From assembly GCA_041554435.1 (NCBI GenBank), contig JBFFLX010000166.1:1-7504 (forward strand): 7,504 nt of DNA, written 5' to 3'. A program made the translations under genes and the position numbers. Of this stretch, positions 1 through 5,488 are shown one piece after another; the stretch's first letter is position 1; the number at the start of each line of letters is the position of its first letter. The stretch is from BM524 sp041554435 (GTDB lineage Bacteria > Bacteroidota > Bacteroidia > Bacteroidales > F082). The notes under the pieces were generated by a model. It worked only from the letters and a program-made list of their open reading frames with translations, had not been told where the DNA came from and ran no database searches.

Positions 1-20
1 AAGTGCCCGGGACGGGACTA
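1..20 (-). other. Possible attachment-site core resembling a tRNA 3' end
   Basis: Read on the minus strand this is AGTCCCGTCCCGGGCAC followed by TT. It has the layout of a tRNA tail: the last T-loop bases AGT, a T-stem strand CCCGT, a seven-base acceptor strand CCCGGGC, and discriminator A with no encoded CCA. An acceptor pairing with GCCCGGG would suit a leucine tRNA. The T-loop consensus (TTCRA) is absent just upstream, so a whole tRNA is not present; only the tail is. A tail fragment next to an integrase start (177) is what an att core looks like. It sits at the window edge, so it could also be a chance GC-rich string or the edge of something larger. Confidence 0.35.
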
Positions 21-143
21 CTAATTTTATATTCAGCTATATTTAAGTATGTCGTTATATTGCTTTAAATCAATGAGTAGTGATGTTGTTGTGGCACTTT
101 GAATAAATTCAAATGTAATAAAATAACCAAAAAGTTTCAGTAA

Positions 144-175
144 TTGTATCTTTGTTTGTATAGATAAAGATACAA
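144..175 (+). promoter_or_regulatory. 10-bp inverted repeat overlapping a -7 box, ahead of the integrase remnant
   Basis: TTGTATCTTT (144-153) and AAAGATACAA (166-175) are perfect inverted copies separated by 12 bases and end directly before the ATG at 177. The left arm contains TATCTTTG (147-154), an exact match to the Bacteroidota TAnnTTTG -7 element. No good TTG-type -33 element lies at the usual distance. The placement suits an operator controlling the integrase promoter, bound by a dimeric regulator or by the recombinase itself. That role is inferred; the dyad and the box are seen directly. Confidence 0.45.
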
Positions 176-176
176 A

Positions 177-260
177 ATGAGTATTACATTTAATCTTGAA
201 TTGAATAATCGACCATCCAAGAACAAAACTTATGTTGTGCTTTTACGAATAACTGTTTAA
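177..260 (+). pseudogene. Tyrosine recombinase (integrase) N-terminal remnant
   Basis: The 27-codon frame starts MSITFNLELNN, continues through a YVVLLRIT segment, and stops at TAA 258-260. This closely resembles the opening of Bacteroidota tyrosine recombinases, whose Arm-type DNA-binding domain starts with a beta strand rich in V/I/L, a 'K.G.Y.V.LRIT' strand and then a basic stretch. Here the basic stretch, core-binding domain and catalytic R..H-x-x-R..Y region are all missing. An intact member is about 400 residues. The likely junction is near 256-260, where a helicase-like frame begins. The short length means the call rests on pattern recognition only. A -7 box and dyad lie immediately upstream, and a possible tRNA-end att core lies about 160 bases to the left. 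Confidence 0.5.
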
Positions 261-273
261 TGTCTGAGTTAAT
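260..273 (+). pseudogene. Short 5' piece of the helicase-like frame left of the IS
   Basis: If the IS and one AAT duplicate are removed, ATG TCT GAG TTA AT at 260-273 joins T AGG CTG at 1808 onward. The frame then reads MSELIRLKTYSFLREQKIP and runs without a stop to 2228. The homology to a helicase cannot be judged from these five codons; further upstream the same frame only shadows the integrase remnant. The ATG could be a chance codon at a rearrangement junction rather than a genuine start. Confidence 0.3.
271..273. repeat. Target-site duplication AAT, left copy
   Basis: AAT at 271-273 directly abuts the TGGACA left end of the IS and is repeated as AAT at 1805-1807 directly after the TCCA right end. 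IS3-family elements usually duplicate 3 to 5 bp. Three bases can match by chance, but restoration of an open frame across the joined site supports it. Confidence 0.6.
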
Positions 274-304
274 TGGACAAATTGTTTGTTAAAGTTAAGA
301 GATA
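274..304 (+). repeat. IS terminal inverted repeat, left (orfB-side)
   Basis: TGGACAAATTG at the outer end matches TGGACAGATTG read inward from 1804. After a divergent middle, TTAAGAGATA at 295-304 matches the same ten bases on the minus strand at 1784-1775. One extra G at 294 offsets the alignment. Confidence 0.8.
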
Positions 305-357
305 CTTTTAAAAATAAAAATTTATGTTAATGATGTTTTTTATAAACTGTTGAACTG

Positions 358-382
358 TTGGAAACTCGATAGGAGTTTTCAA
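358..382. repeat. Stem-loop between orfB and the left IS end, beside a tandem 8-mer
   Basis: TTGGAAACTC (358-367) and GAGTTTTCAA (373-382) form a 10-position stem with a 5-base loop and one imperfect pair. Immediately to its left AACTGTTG occurs twice in tandem (345-352, 353-360). It lies 3' of orfB, where a terminator would sit, but no T-tract follows on the minus strand, so a rho-independent terminator is not demonstrated. Confidence 0.4.
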
Positions 383-396
383 TATTTCAATAGTTG

Positions 397-1359
397 TTAT
401 GCTGAGATTTTCACTTCCTGGTTCTTTTTCTTCCTTTCTTTTATAGTTTTCGTTTTAATATCTTTTCTACGACTTAAGAGTTCTTTTGCACGATCAAAGT
501 AAACATCGGCTGGCGTCACATTCTTCAACGATTCGTGATACCTTTCGTTGTTGTAATAATCGACAAAAGATTCAATACTTTCTTTTAACACTTCCGGGAA
601 AAAGTAATTCTCAAGTTTTACAATGTTTTTAATTGTTCTGTGGTAACGTTCAATTTTCCCCTGGGTTTGTGGGTGATAGGGCGCTCCTCTTACATGTCCC
701 ATTTTTTGGTCTTGAATAAACTTGGTAAACTCATTGGAGACGTAACTAGAACCGTTATCGGTTAAAAGCCGTGGTCGGTTATTCTCCTGCAATCTTGTTT
801 CATCTAGCGCTTGTCCTACAACTCGCATAGCATCTACTGATTCCATGTTTTTGCACAACTCCCACGAAATAATGTAACGGGAATAATCATCCATTATTGT
901 AGCCAAATAATACCAGCCCCAACCAATGATTTTGAAATAGGTAAAATCGGTTTGCCATTGTTGATGAACCCGAACTGTTTTGTCCTTAAACTCATCGGCT
1001 GCAGCCATTACAATCCATGCAGGGCTGGTTATTAATCCTCTTTCTTTTAATATCCTGTAAACACTGGATTCGCTAATAAACCATCCTTGCTTATCTGTGA
1101 TGTGAAAGGCCAGTTCCCGTGGTGATAGTTCTGTTTTTTCAAGAGCAGTCTCAACAACCTGGCACCGTTCTTTTTCCGGGATTTTATTCCAAAATGATTT
1201 TTGCTCAGGGATTTTGGCTTTTAATCCATCAAATCCATTTTCAAGGTAACGTTTGTACCATTCATAAAAAGTACTTCGACTTATGCCAAGTTCTTCCAGG
1301 GTGCGTTTTACTCCCAGCTCTGAACCTTCAACAATGTTGATGATTTCCATTTTTTTCAC
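397..1359 (-). CDS. IS3-family transposase OrfB (DDE integrase-type)
   Basis: This is the catalytic subunit that cuts and joins the IS ends. Residues about 17-48 form a helix-turn-helix-like segment (LGISRSTFYEWYKRYL). A middle winged-helix-like part with SPRELAFHITD follows, then the retroviral-type catalytic core. The DDE residues appear to be D138 (WQTDFTYF), D201 (LLTDNGSSY) and E237 (QGKIERYH), and D201 to E237 fits the DD(35)E spacing. The C-terminal YNNERYHESLKNVTPADVY motif is typical. The first codon given here is GTG (1359); an ATG lies at 1350. Relatives I recall begin M-R-[YFR]-x-A-S-E-K, and here MRRSASEK is encoded from the ATG at 1375 but in another frame, one base off at the A7 tract. 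The body is intact. Confidence 0.9.
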   Translation of the reverse strand: MKKMEIINIVEGSELGVKRTLEELGISRSTFYEWYKRYLENGFDGLKAKIPEQKSFWNKIPEKERCQVVETALEKTELSPRELAFHITDKQGWFISESSVYRILKERGLITSPAWIVMAAADEFKDKTVRVHQQWQTDFTYFKIIGWGWYYLATIMDDYSRYIISWELCKNMESVDAMRVVGQALDETRLQENNRPRLLTDNGSSYVSNEFTKFIQDQKMGHVRGAPYHPQTQGKIERYHRTIKNIVKLENYFFPEVLKESIESFVDYYNNERYHESLKNVTPADVYFDRAKELLSRRKDIKTKTIKERKKKNQEVKISA

Positions 1360-1375
1360 TAGCGCTTCTTCTCAT
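1350..1375 (-). other. A7 homopolymer separating the conserved OrfB N-terminus from its frame
   Basis: On the minus strand an ATG at 1375-1373 encodes MRRSASEK and then meets seven A residues (1356-1350) before TGG. With six As the frame would continue directly into MEIINIVEGS of OrfB; with seven it does not. The ATG overlaps a TGA (1374-1372) that closes the frame shared by orfA and orfB upstream. This is either a disabling insertion, a sequencing error in a homopolymer, or a slippage site where RNA polymerase drops an A. Confidence 0.6.
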
Positions 1376-1386
1376 GTGTTTATAGT

Positions 1387-1737
1387 TTACTCGGTACCAA
1401 TCAGACTTTTTTTAAGCATACGATTTTCAAGACTCAACTCTGCAACAAGCTGTTTTAAATCCATATTTTCATTTTTTAGATGGTGAACTTCGCCAGTAGA
1501 AGCTTCACGTTTAATATCACCATCTAACCTTTTTTTGCCTGCTTCCAGAAAATCTTTGCTCCACTTATAATACAAATTTGCATTAATACCTTCTCTGCGG
1601 CAAAGCTCTGCAATGGTAGTTTCTCCTCGCAATCCTTCAATTACAATCCTAATTTTTTCTTCTGCTGAGTATTTCTTGCGGGTGTGTCTTCTAATCTCTT
1701 TAACTTTTGATTCGGCGGTCTGTCTTTGTGAATTCAT
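1387..1737 (-). CDS. IS3-family transposase OrfA (helix-turn-helix and leucine zipper)
   Basis: This 116-residue regulatory/DNA-binding subunit recognises the IS ends and pairs with OrfB. Residues about 20-65 (KKYSAEEKIRIVIEGL...IAELCRREGINANLYYKWSKDFL) are a classic Tnp_1/HTH_21-type helix-turn-helix. Residues about 87-112 have spaced leucines and an LSLENRMLKKSL ending, consistent with a zipper. It starts 67 bases inside the right IS end. It ends at TAA (1389-1387), 27 bases before the GTG counted as the orfB start. Unlike many IS3 elements, the orfB frame here is the same frame as orfA, interrupted by TAA and then TGA, so a simple -1 fusion is not visible. Confidence 0.9.
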   Translation of the reverse strand: MNSQRQTAESKVKEIRRHTRKKYSAEEKIRIVIEGLRGETTIAELCRREGINANLYYKWSKDFLEAGKKRLDGDIKREASTGEVHHLKNENMDLKQLVAELSLENRMLKKSLIGTE

Positions 1738-1774
1738 AATTTGAACTTTTTAATTGGTTATAATTTAAGAAATC

Positions 1775-1804
1775 TATCTCTTAATTTCTATACCAATCTG
1801 TCCA
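1775..1804 (-). repeat. IS terminal inverted repeat, right (orfA-side)
   Basis: On the minus strand from 1804 it reads TGGACAGATTGG, then diverges, then TTAAGAGATA (1784-1775), mirroring the left end. It is followed outward by AAT (1805-1807), the right copy of the target duplication. Confidence 0.8.
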
Positions 1805-2228
1805 AATTAGGCTGAAGACTTACAGTTTTTTAAGAGAACAAAAAATTCCAACCAGATTAATAGATAATGATAAAAAAGGTAATCCTGGATTAATTTGTAA
1901 TAGCCCTGATTTTGAATTAATGCAAGAGGGAGATAATCGTAATTCTGCGGACCTTTCTGAAAATGTTGTTAAAATATTAACCGTTTATCAATCAAAGGGT
2001 ATAGATGCTAAATATACCTTTATTATAGGGTTTGATGATATGTGTCAGAATAATGATTCAACAATTAATGAAGAAAATAATAATAATTTGAACTCTAAGT
2101 ATCCGACAACCTCTGAACTTGGCTATGTGTCTCTTACACGTGCATTAGAACATTGTTATATTTACTATGTTGAAAAAAATGAGATTATAAATCTTCTTGA
2201 TAATCTCCTAATAGAATTTTCATCTTAA
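1805..2228 (+). pseudogene. C-terminal fragment of a superfamily 1 (UvrD/Rep-like) helicase, cut by the IS
   Basis: The open frame runs from the IS junction to TAA at 2228, about 140 codons, although the first internal ATG is only at 1920. Two helicase signatures are visible: ILTVYQSKGIDAKYTFIIGF resembles motif V (TVHSSKGLEF in UvrD relatives), and LGYVSLTRALEHCYIYY resembles motif VI with its conserved Arg (YVALTRA). Both belong to the second RecA-like domain, which couples ATP hydrolysis to DNA unwinding. The Walker A and B region, motif III and the N-terminal half are absent from the window, and the left flank holds an integrase remnant instead. The gene was therefore probably already truncated, or rearranged, before or after the IS landed. 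Function is presumably lost. Confidence 0.7.
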
Positions 2229-2271
2229 TTCAGAATAATTTTATTGAAAGGAATCAACATTGTATAAACAC

Positions 2272-2532
2272 TTACCCAACTGTAATATCAAAAAAACCCT
2301 CAGGAATATAGCCTGTTCTGAGAACAAGCACTCTATATATAGTTAGCTTCTTCTGCTCTTTATATCGGGAAGTAATTTTGCTCTGCTCATTTACCAGCTT
2401 TGAAGAATCGGTATTGCTAATGATAACATAAGTGGGTGTTTTGCATCTGCTGGAGTATTGCTTTATTTTATTTGCAATATACTGTAGCTTATTATGCTGT
2501 AAAGATTCATAAATGATAATATTAATATCCAA
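2272..2532 (-). CDS. Hypothetical protein, 86 aa
   Basis: I do not recognise this product. It begins MDINIIIYESLQHNK and has a lysine/asparagine-rich middle with TPTYVIISNTDSS, then LTIYRVLVLRTGY and a PEGFFDITVG ending. There is no signal peptide or membrane segment; the alternation of short hydrophobic strands and polar stretches would fit a small alpha/beta fold or a fragment of one. It is the only sizeable frame between the helicase remnant (convergent, 43 bases away) and the LRR gene (divergent). A 17-bp palindrome lies 37 bases upstream of its start. It may be a real small gene, a fragment, or a chance frame in AT-rich DNA. Confidence 0.35.
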   Translation of the reverse strand: MDINIIIYESLQHNKLQYIANKIKQYSSRCKTPTYVIISNTDSSKLVNEQSKITSRYKEQKKLTIYRVLVLRTGYIPEGFFDITVG

Positions 2533-2568
2533 CTAACATTATCAATATACAATTTTGGTTGATTTTAT

Positions 2569-2585
2569 TTACAATATAATTGTAA
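2569..2585. promoter_or_regulatory. Perfect 7+3+7 palindrome between divergent genes
   Basis: TTACAATATAATTGTAA has two perfect inverted 7-base arms around ATA. It lies between the start of the minus-strand 86-aa frame (2532) and the plus-strand LRR gene (2795), a position suited to an operator for a dimeric regulator. The DNA is AT-rich, so a chance palindrome is quite possible, and no regulator gene is seen nearby. Confidence 0.25.
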
Positions 2586-2794
2586 TGTTCGACTGGATTA
2601 GGCTGTGTTTATCAAATAATATCACAATTTAAAAAGAATAAGACAGAACACTTTGAACGCCTTTGAATGTATTTGTTTTTTAGCATAAACCCAATCACCT
2701 CGATATTAAAATCATGCTTCATATTATTTTTCTAATATATTGTATATCAGTGTATTAATTTGTACATTTATTTATTAACTATAAATCGACAGCC

Positions 2795-4423
2795 ATGAAA
2801 ACTTTGACAAAAACATTGTTGATGCTTTTTTTTGTGTTTATTACTTCTTGCAATAAAGAAGAATCTCTGATAAGTCCCAAAGAAGACCAAGTCCTGAACG
2901 AGTTAAAGTCAAAAATTAATGAAAAAGTTACTCTTTGTCATCACGACCAAGAGAAAGATATCTGGCATTTAATCACTGTAGACCAACAAGCAGTTCCTGC
3001 TCATTTGCAGCATGGGGATGTTATCATCGATGCAGATGGTGACGGCTATGCTCTTTTCAATGAATGTGGTGCATTGAATGAAAATGGTATTGATTGCGAT
3101 GACACTGATGCAGATGTGAGTCCAGATACTTATGAAATATATGGAGATGGTATTGACAATGACTGCAATGGTGAAGTTGATGATTGTACTTATGTGCCAG
3201 ATGATAATTTTGAACTTGCATTGATTGAATTTGGCTATGATGTTCCTCCATTGGATGATTATGTATCCACAAGTAGCATTGATACGGTAAAAAGACTTGA
3301 ATTATACAATCGTAATATCAAAGACTTAACAGGCATTGAGGATTTTATTGCATTAACTTACCTGTCATGTTTAAACAATCAACTTACTTCACTGGATTTA
3401 TCAAAAAATATTGCCTTGGAAAAACTTTATTGTTTAATAAATAATCTCACCAACTTGGATTTGTCAAAGAATACTTCTTTGATTAGGGTGGATTGTATGG
3501 AAAATCAACTTGTCTCTTTAGATTTGTCTAACCTTGAATCATTAACATGGTTAACTTGCCAACACAATAAACTTACATCCCTAGATATTTCTTCAAATAT
3601 TGCATTGGAGACTTTTTATGGAAGTGACAATTTATTTTCAGATTTAGATGTTTCAAAAAATACTAATTTATCCTTATTAAGTTGTGGCGTAAGTAAGTTG
3701 ACCAATATTGATGTATCTAACAATTTAGCATTAACAACTTTTTATTGTGGAACAAATCAAATAACAAGCTTGGATGTTTCAAAAAATACAAAATTATTAA
3801 CATTACGTTGTAATGAAAATCAATTAACAAACATCGACCTTTCAAAAAATATTGAATTAATGCAATTAGATTGTAGCAGTAATCCACTAATGAATTTAGA
3901 TGTCTCTGCAAACAGTGCCTTATCAAGTTTGCGTTGCAATGAGAACCAACTTACAGAATTAGATTTAACATATAATCCATCTCTCAGTATTTTAAATTGT
4001 CAATTTAATCCTTTAGGACAATTAGATTTATCGACTAACTCAAATTTAAAGTGGTTATTTTGCCAAAATTGTCAACTAACTCAAATTAACGTATTGCATA
4101 ATCCTGTTTTAGATAATCTGTGTTGTGAAAATAATCTACTAACTGATTTAGACATTTCAAACAATCCATTGTTGGAATGGTTCTTTTGCGAAAATAATAA
4201 ACTAACAAGTTTAGATGTATCGAACAAAGTGTATCTGGCTCAATTTCGTTGTTTTAATAATGAACTGGAAAGATTAGATTTAACTAACTGTCCTTCCTTG
4301 GAATGGATTGAATGTTGGGGAAATCCCTCACTTACTTGTATTCAGGTTGATAATGCGACAGAAATACCTTTTAATTTTAGCAAAGATGACTATTCTGTTT
4401 TTAGCGAAGACTGCGGGTATTAA
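2795..4423 (+). CDS. Surface lipoprotein: MopE-type metal-binding motif plus 21-residue leucine-rich repeats
   Basis: This is a 542-residue, probably outer-membrane, binding or adhesion protein. Residues 1-19 are a lipoprotein signal with lipobox ITSC (lipidated C19). The following NKEE is acidic/charged, like the Bacteroidota surface-export signal. Residues 44-75 hold a His/Cys-rich KVTLCHH...WHLITV...VPAHLQHGD segment. Residues 79-131 are the Asp-rich 'putative metal-binding' pattern seen in MopE-like proteins (DADGDGY, DCDDTDADVSP, GDGIDNDCNGEVDDC). Residues 185-499 are 15 uninterrupted 21-residue repeats, LxxLxCxxNxLTxLDLSxN, then a degenerate 16th and a CIQV...FSEDCGY cap. The repeat matches the nested bacterial LRR class called IRREKO. 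There is no type IX sorting tail, in keeping with lipid anchoring. The ligand is unknown; no frameshift or truncation is seen. Confidence 0.9.
   Translation: MKTLTKTLLMLFFVFITSCNKEESLISPKEDQVLNELKSKINEKVTLCHHDQEKDIWHLITVDQQAVPAHLQHGDVIIDADGDGYALFNECGALNENGIDCDDTDADVSPDTYEIYGDGIDNDCNGEVDDCTYVPDDNFELALIEFGYDVPPLDDYVSTSSIDTVKRLELYNRNIKDLTGIEDFIALTYLSCLNNQLTSLDLSKNIALEKLYCLINNLTNLDLSKNTSLIRVDCMENQLVSLDLSNLESLTWLTCQHNKLTSLDISSNIALETFYGSDNLFSDLDVSKNTNLSLLSCGVSKLTNIDVSNNLALTTFYCGTNQITSLDVSKNTKLLTLRCNENQLTNIDLSKNIELMQLDCSSNPLMNLDVSANSALSSLRCNENQLTELDLTYNPSLSILNCQFNPLGQLDLSTNSNLKWLFCQNCQLTQINVLHNPVLDNLCCENNLLTDLDISNNPLLEWFFCENNKLTSLDVSNKVYLAQFRCFNNELERLDLTNCPSLEWIECWGNPSLTCIQVDNATEIPFNFSKDDYSVFSEDCGY
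3347..4354 (+). repeat. 63-bp coding repeats encoding 16 leucine-rich repeat units
   Basis: Sixteen consecutive units of exactly 21 codons lie within the lipoprotein gene, the last one degenerate. Position 6 of the LxxLxCxxN strand is Cys in every unit except the fifth, where it is Gly (FYGSDN). Unit 12 has an extra Cys (QNCQ). At DNA level the units have diverged well apart, so recent slippage expansion is unlikely; the protein periodicity is kept by selection. Confidence 0.9.
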
Positions 4424-4456
4424 ATCATAAAAAATACTGTAATAACAAGAAATAAT

Positions 4457-4878
4457 TCACTTAAAAATTACAAGTTTGGATTTATCACTTTGACCTTCGA
4501 CTATAATCTCCAAAATATAGACACCCGAATTAAATTCGTGAACACATATTTGTGATTTCCCTGTCACTTGGAATTCATACATAAGTTTACGTGTACTGAA
4601 TATATTTTGCCAACGATAGGTTCATTGGCTGATAATTCAATATTTACAATATCCTTAGCTGGATTGGGATAATCCTTTATGTTAACTTCTCTTAGATCCT
4701 CAATTCCAGTAGTCATCCAAATTTCAGCGACATATTCAGGATTGTCAATAAACGGATTTCTATTCTTTTGAAAGCTATAAATGACATTGTTCCTATTAAT
4801 CTCAAAACTATCGACTGGGTCTTCTTTGTTCCATTCTAAGAGAGTTGAATCTGGATAAAGCTGGGTCTTGTTAACTGC
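4457..4878 (-). pseudogene. Endonuclease I family C-terminal stump with frameshifted type IX sorting domain
   Basis: The minus-strand frame after TGA (4881-4879) reads LLEWNKEDPVDSFE, RNNVIYSFQKNRNPFID and NPEYVAEIW. This is the well-conserved C-terminal part of secreted endonuclease I (EndA/NucM-type, DNA/RNA-degrading) proteins. A linker and a type IX secretion sorting domain follow, starting near YPNPAKDIVNIEL. A one-base loss near 4590 ends this frame at 4564. In the next frame the domain continues (LMYEFQVTGKS, NSGVYILEIIVEG, SKLVIFK) to TGA at 4457. The signal peptide and most of the catalytic domain, including its His-metal centre, are missing. The nuclease was therefore extracellular or cell-surface and is now dead. 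It converges on the LRR gene with 33 bases between them. Confidence 0.8.
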
Positions 4879-4893
4879 TCAAAGTCCTATTTG

Positions 4894-5307
4894 TTAGTTA
4901 AAGTTTTTTTCTTCATCCCATCTCATTCCTGAGCTACTTCCATTGCCAAAGAATTCAAAACTAATTTTATTATTGAGATCCGTGTTTATCAAGGTTACAA
5001 TTAAAGTAGTATCGTTTTTCCAAGATAGATTAGCCTCACTGAATATTTCTTCGGTTCCATAGAAGCATTCGTACTGTTGAAGTTCTCCAGAATAATCATG
5101 GAACATAACTACTTTATAACCATCATCCATAAACCATGTTTTAAATACTCGTACATCCCTGTCTGTTTGATCATTAATATCAATTTTTACTTCTTTATTC
5201 GAATAATCCTCAATAGGTATTATAAATGAAGCCTTGTCAGAATTTTTGCAGAAGGTCAATGTAATTGTTGCAATTGCAAACCCAATAAAAAAAGAAATAT
5301 TTTTCAT
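4894..5307 (-). CDS. Small hypothetical lipoprotein, 137 aa
   Basis: It has a lipoprotein signal, MKNISFFIGFAIATITLTFC, with lipobox LTFC and lipidated Cys20, and hence a probable membrane-anchored periplasmic or outer-membrane location. The mature part is about 117 residues, with alternating polar and aromatic beta-like strands (VRVFKTWFMDDGYKVVMFHDY, LSWKNDTTLIVTLINT, KISFEFFGN) and a polar tail (SSSGMRWDEEKNFN). This suggests a compact beta sandwich or lipocalin-like fold, but no family is recognised. It contains only one non-lipobox Cys (ECFYG). It is transcribed alone; the endonuclease stump begins just downstream on the same strand, 16 bases after its stop, probably as the result of a deletion that joined the two. 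Start choice is clear because the signal peptide begins at the first Met. Confidence 0.75.
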   Translation of the reverse strand: MKNISFFIGFAIATITLTFCKNSDKASFIIPIEDYSNKEVKIDINDQTDRDVRVFKTWFMDDGYKVVMFHDYSGELQQYECFYGTEEIFSEANLSWKNDTTLIVTLINTDLNNKISFEFFGNGSSSGMRWDEEKNFN

Positions 5308-5349
5308 GGTATAAATTGAATTGGTTGTTTTTTAAATTTTACCTAACGT

Positions 5350-5465
5350 AATAGTATTTTATCCATCGTTGCTGCAAAATACAATTAAGCTGATGAAATA
5401 GTATCTGAGATGAAGTATTCAATTTTTAGTTTTTTAGGTGTATTAAATATAAGCAAAATACTATT
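5350..5465. repeat. 11-bp inverted repeat flanking AT-rich intergenic DNA
   Basis: AATAGTATTTT (5350-5360) and AAAATACTATT (5455-5465) are exact inverted copies 94 bases apart. A third partial copy, AATAGTAT, is at 5397-5404, and AAAATAGTACTTAA is at 5661-5674. The arms bracket part of the gap between the small lipoprotein gene and a 48-codon frame. The sequence is too AT-rich to exclude chance for any one pair. Confidence 0.4.
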
Positions 5466-5488
5466 TTAAATATTCATTGAAATCAGAC

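Larger units (their letters stand above)
274..1804 (-). mobile_element. IS3-family insertion sequence, about 1.53 kb, with orfA and orfB
   Basis: The ends are TGGACAAATTG on the left and CAATCTGTCCA on the right, giving the TG...CA termini of the IS3 family. Inverted similarity continues inward for about 30 bases with gaps: both ends carry TTAAGAGATA when read inward (295-304; 1784-1775 on the minus strand). Both genes, orfA and orfB, are on the minus strand, so the orfA-proximal end is on the right. The flanks show AAT direct repeats. The element is inserted in a helicase-like reading frame. The structure is complete, but orfB may lack its native start because of an extra A (1350-1356), so mobility is uncertain. 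Confidence 0.85.

Noticed and set aside
1..99. AAGTGCC (1-7) and GGCACTT (93-99) as a 7-bp inverted repeat bounding a small element
   Set aside because: Only seven bases, at the window edge, and the left arm is better explained by the tRNA-tail-like string.
1119..1486. Plus-strand frames of 67-73 codons over the IS
   Set aside because: They are antisense shadows of orfB and orfA, low in complexity and without any family signature.
2581..2640. A 15-codon frame starting MFDWIRLCL
   Set aside because: Too short, with no supporting signal; expected by chance.
3057..3926. Minus-strand frames inside the LRR gene (71 and 69 codons)
   Set aside because: His-rich and Leu-rich strings arise from the complement of Asp/Asn/Leu repeat codons; the plus-strand gene explains the DNA fully.
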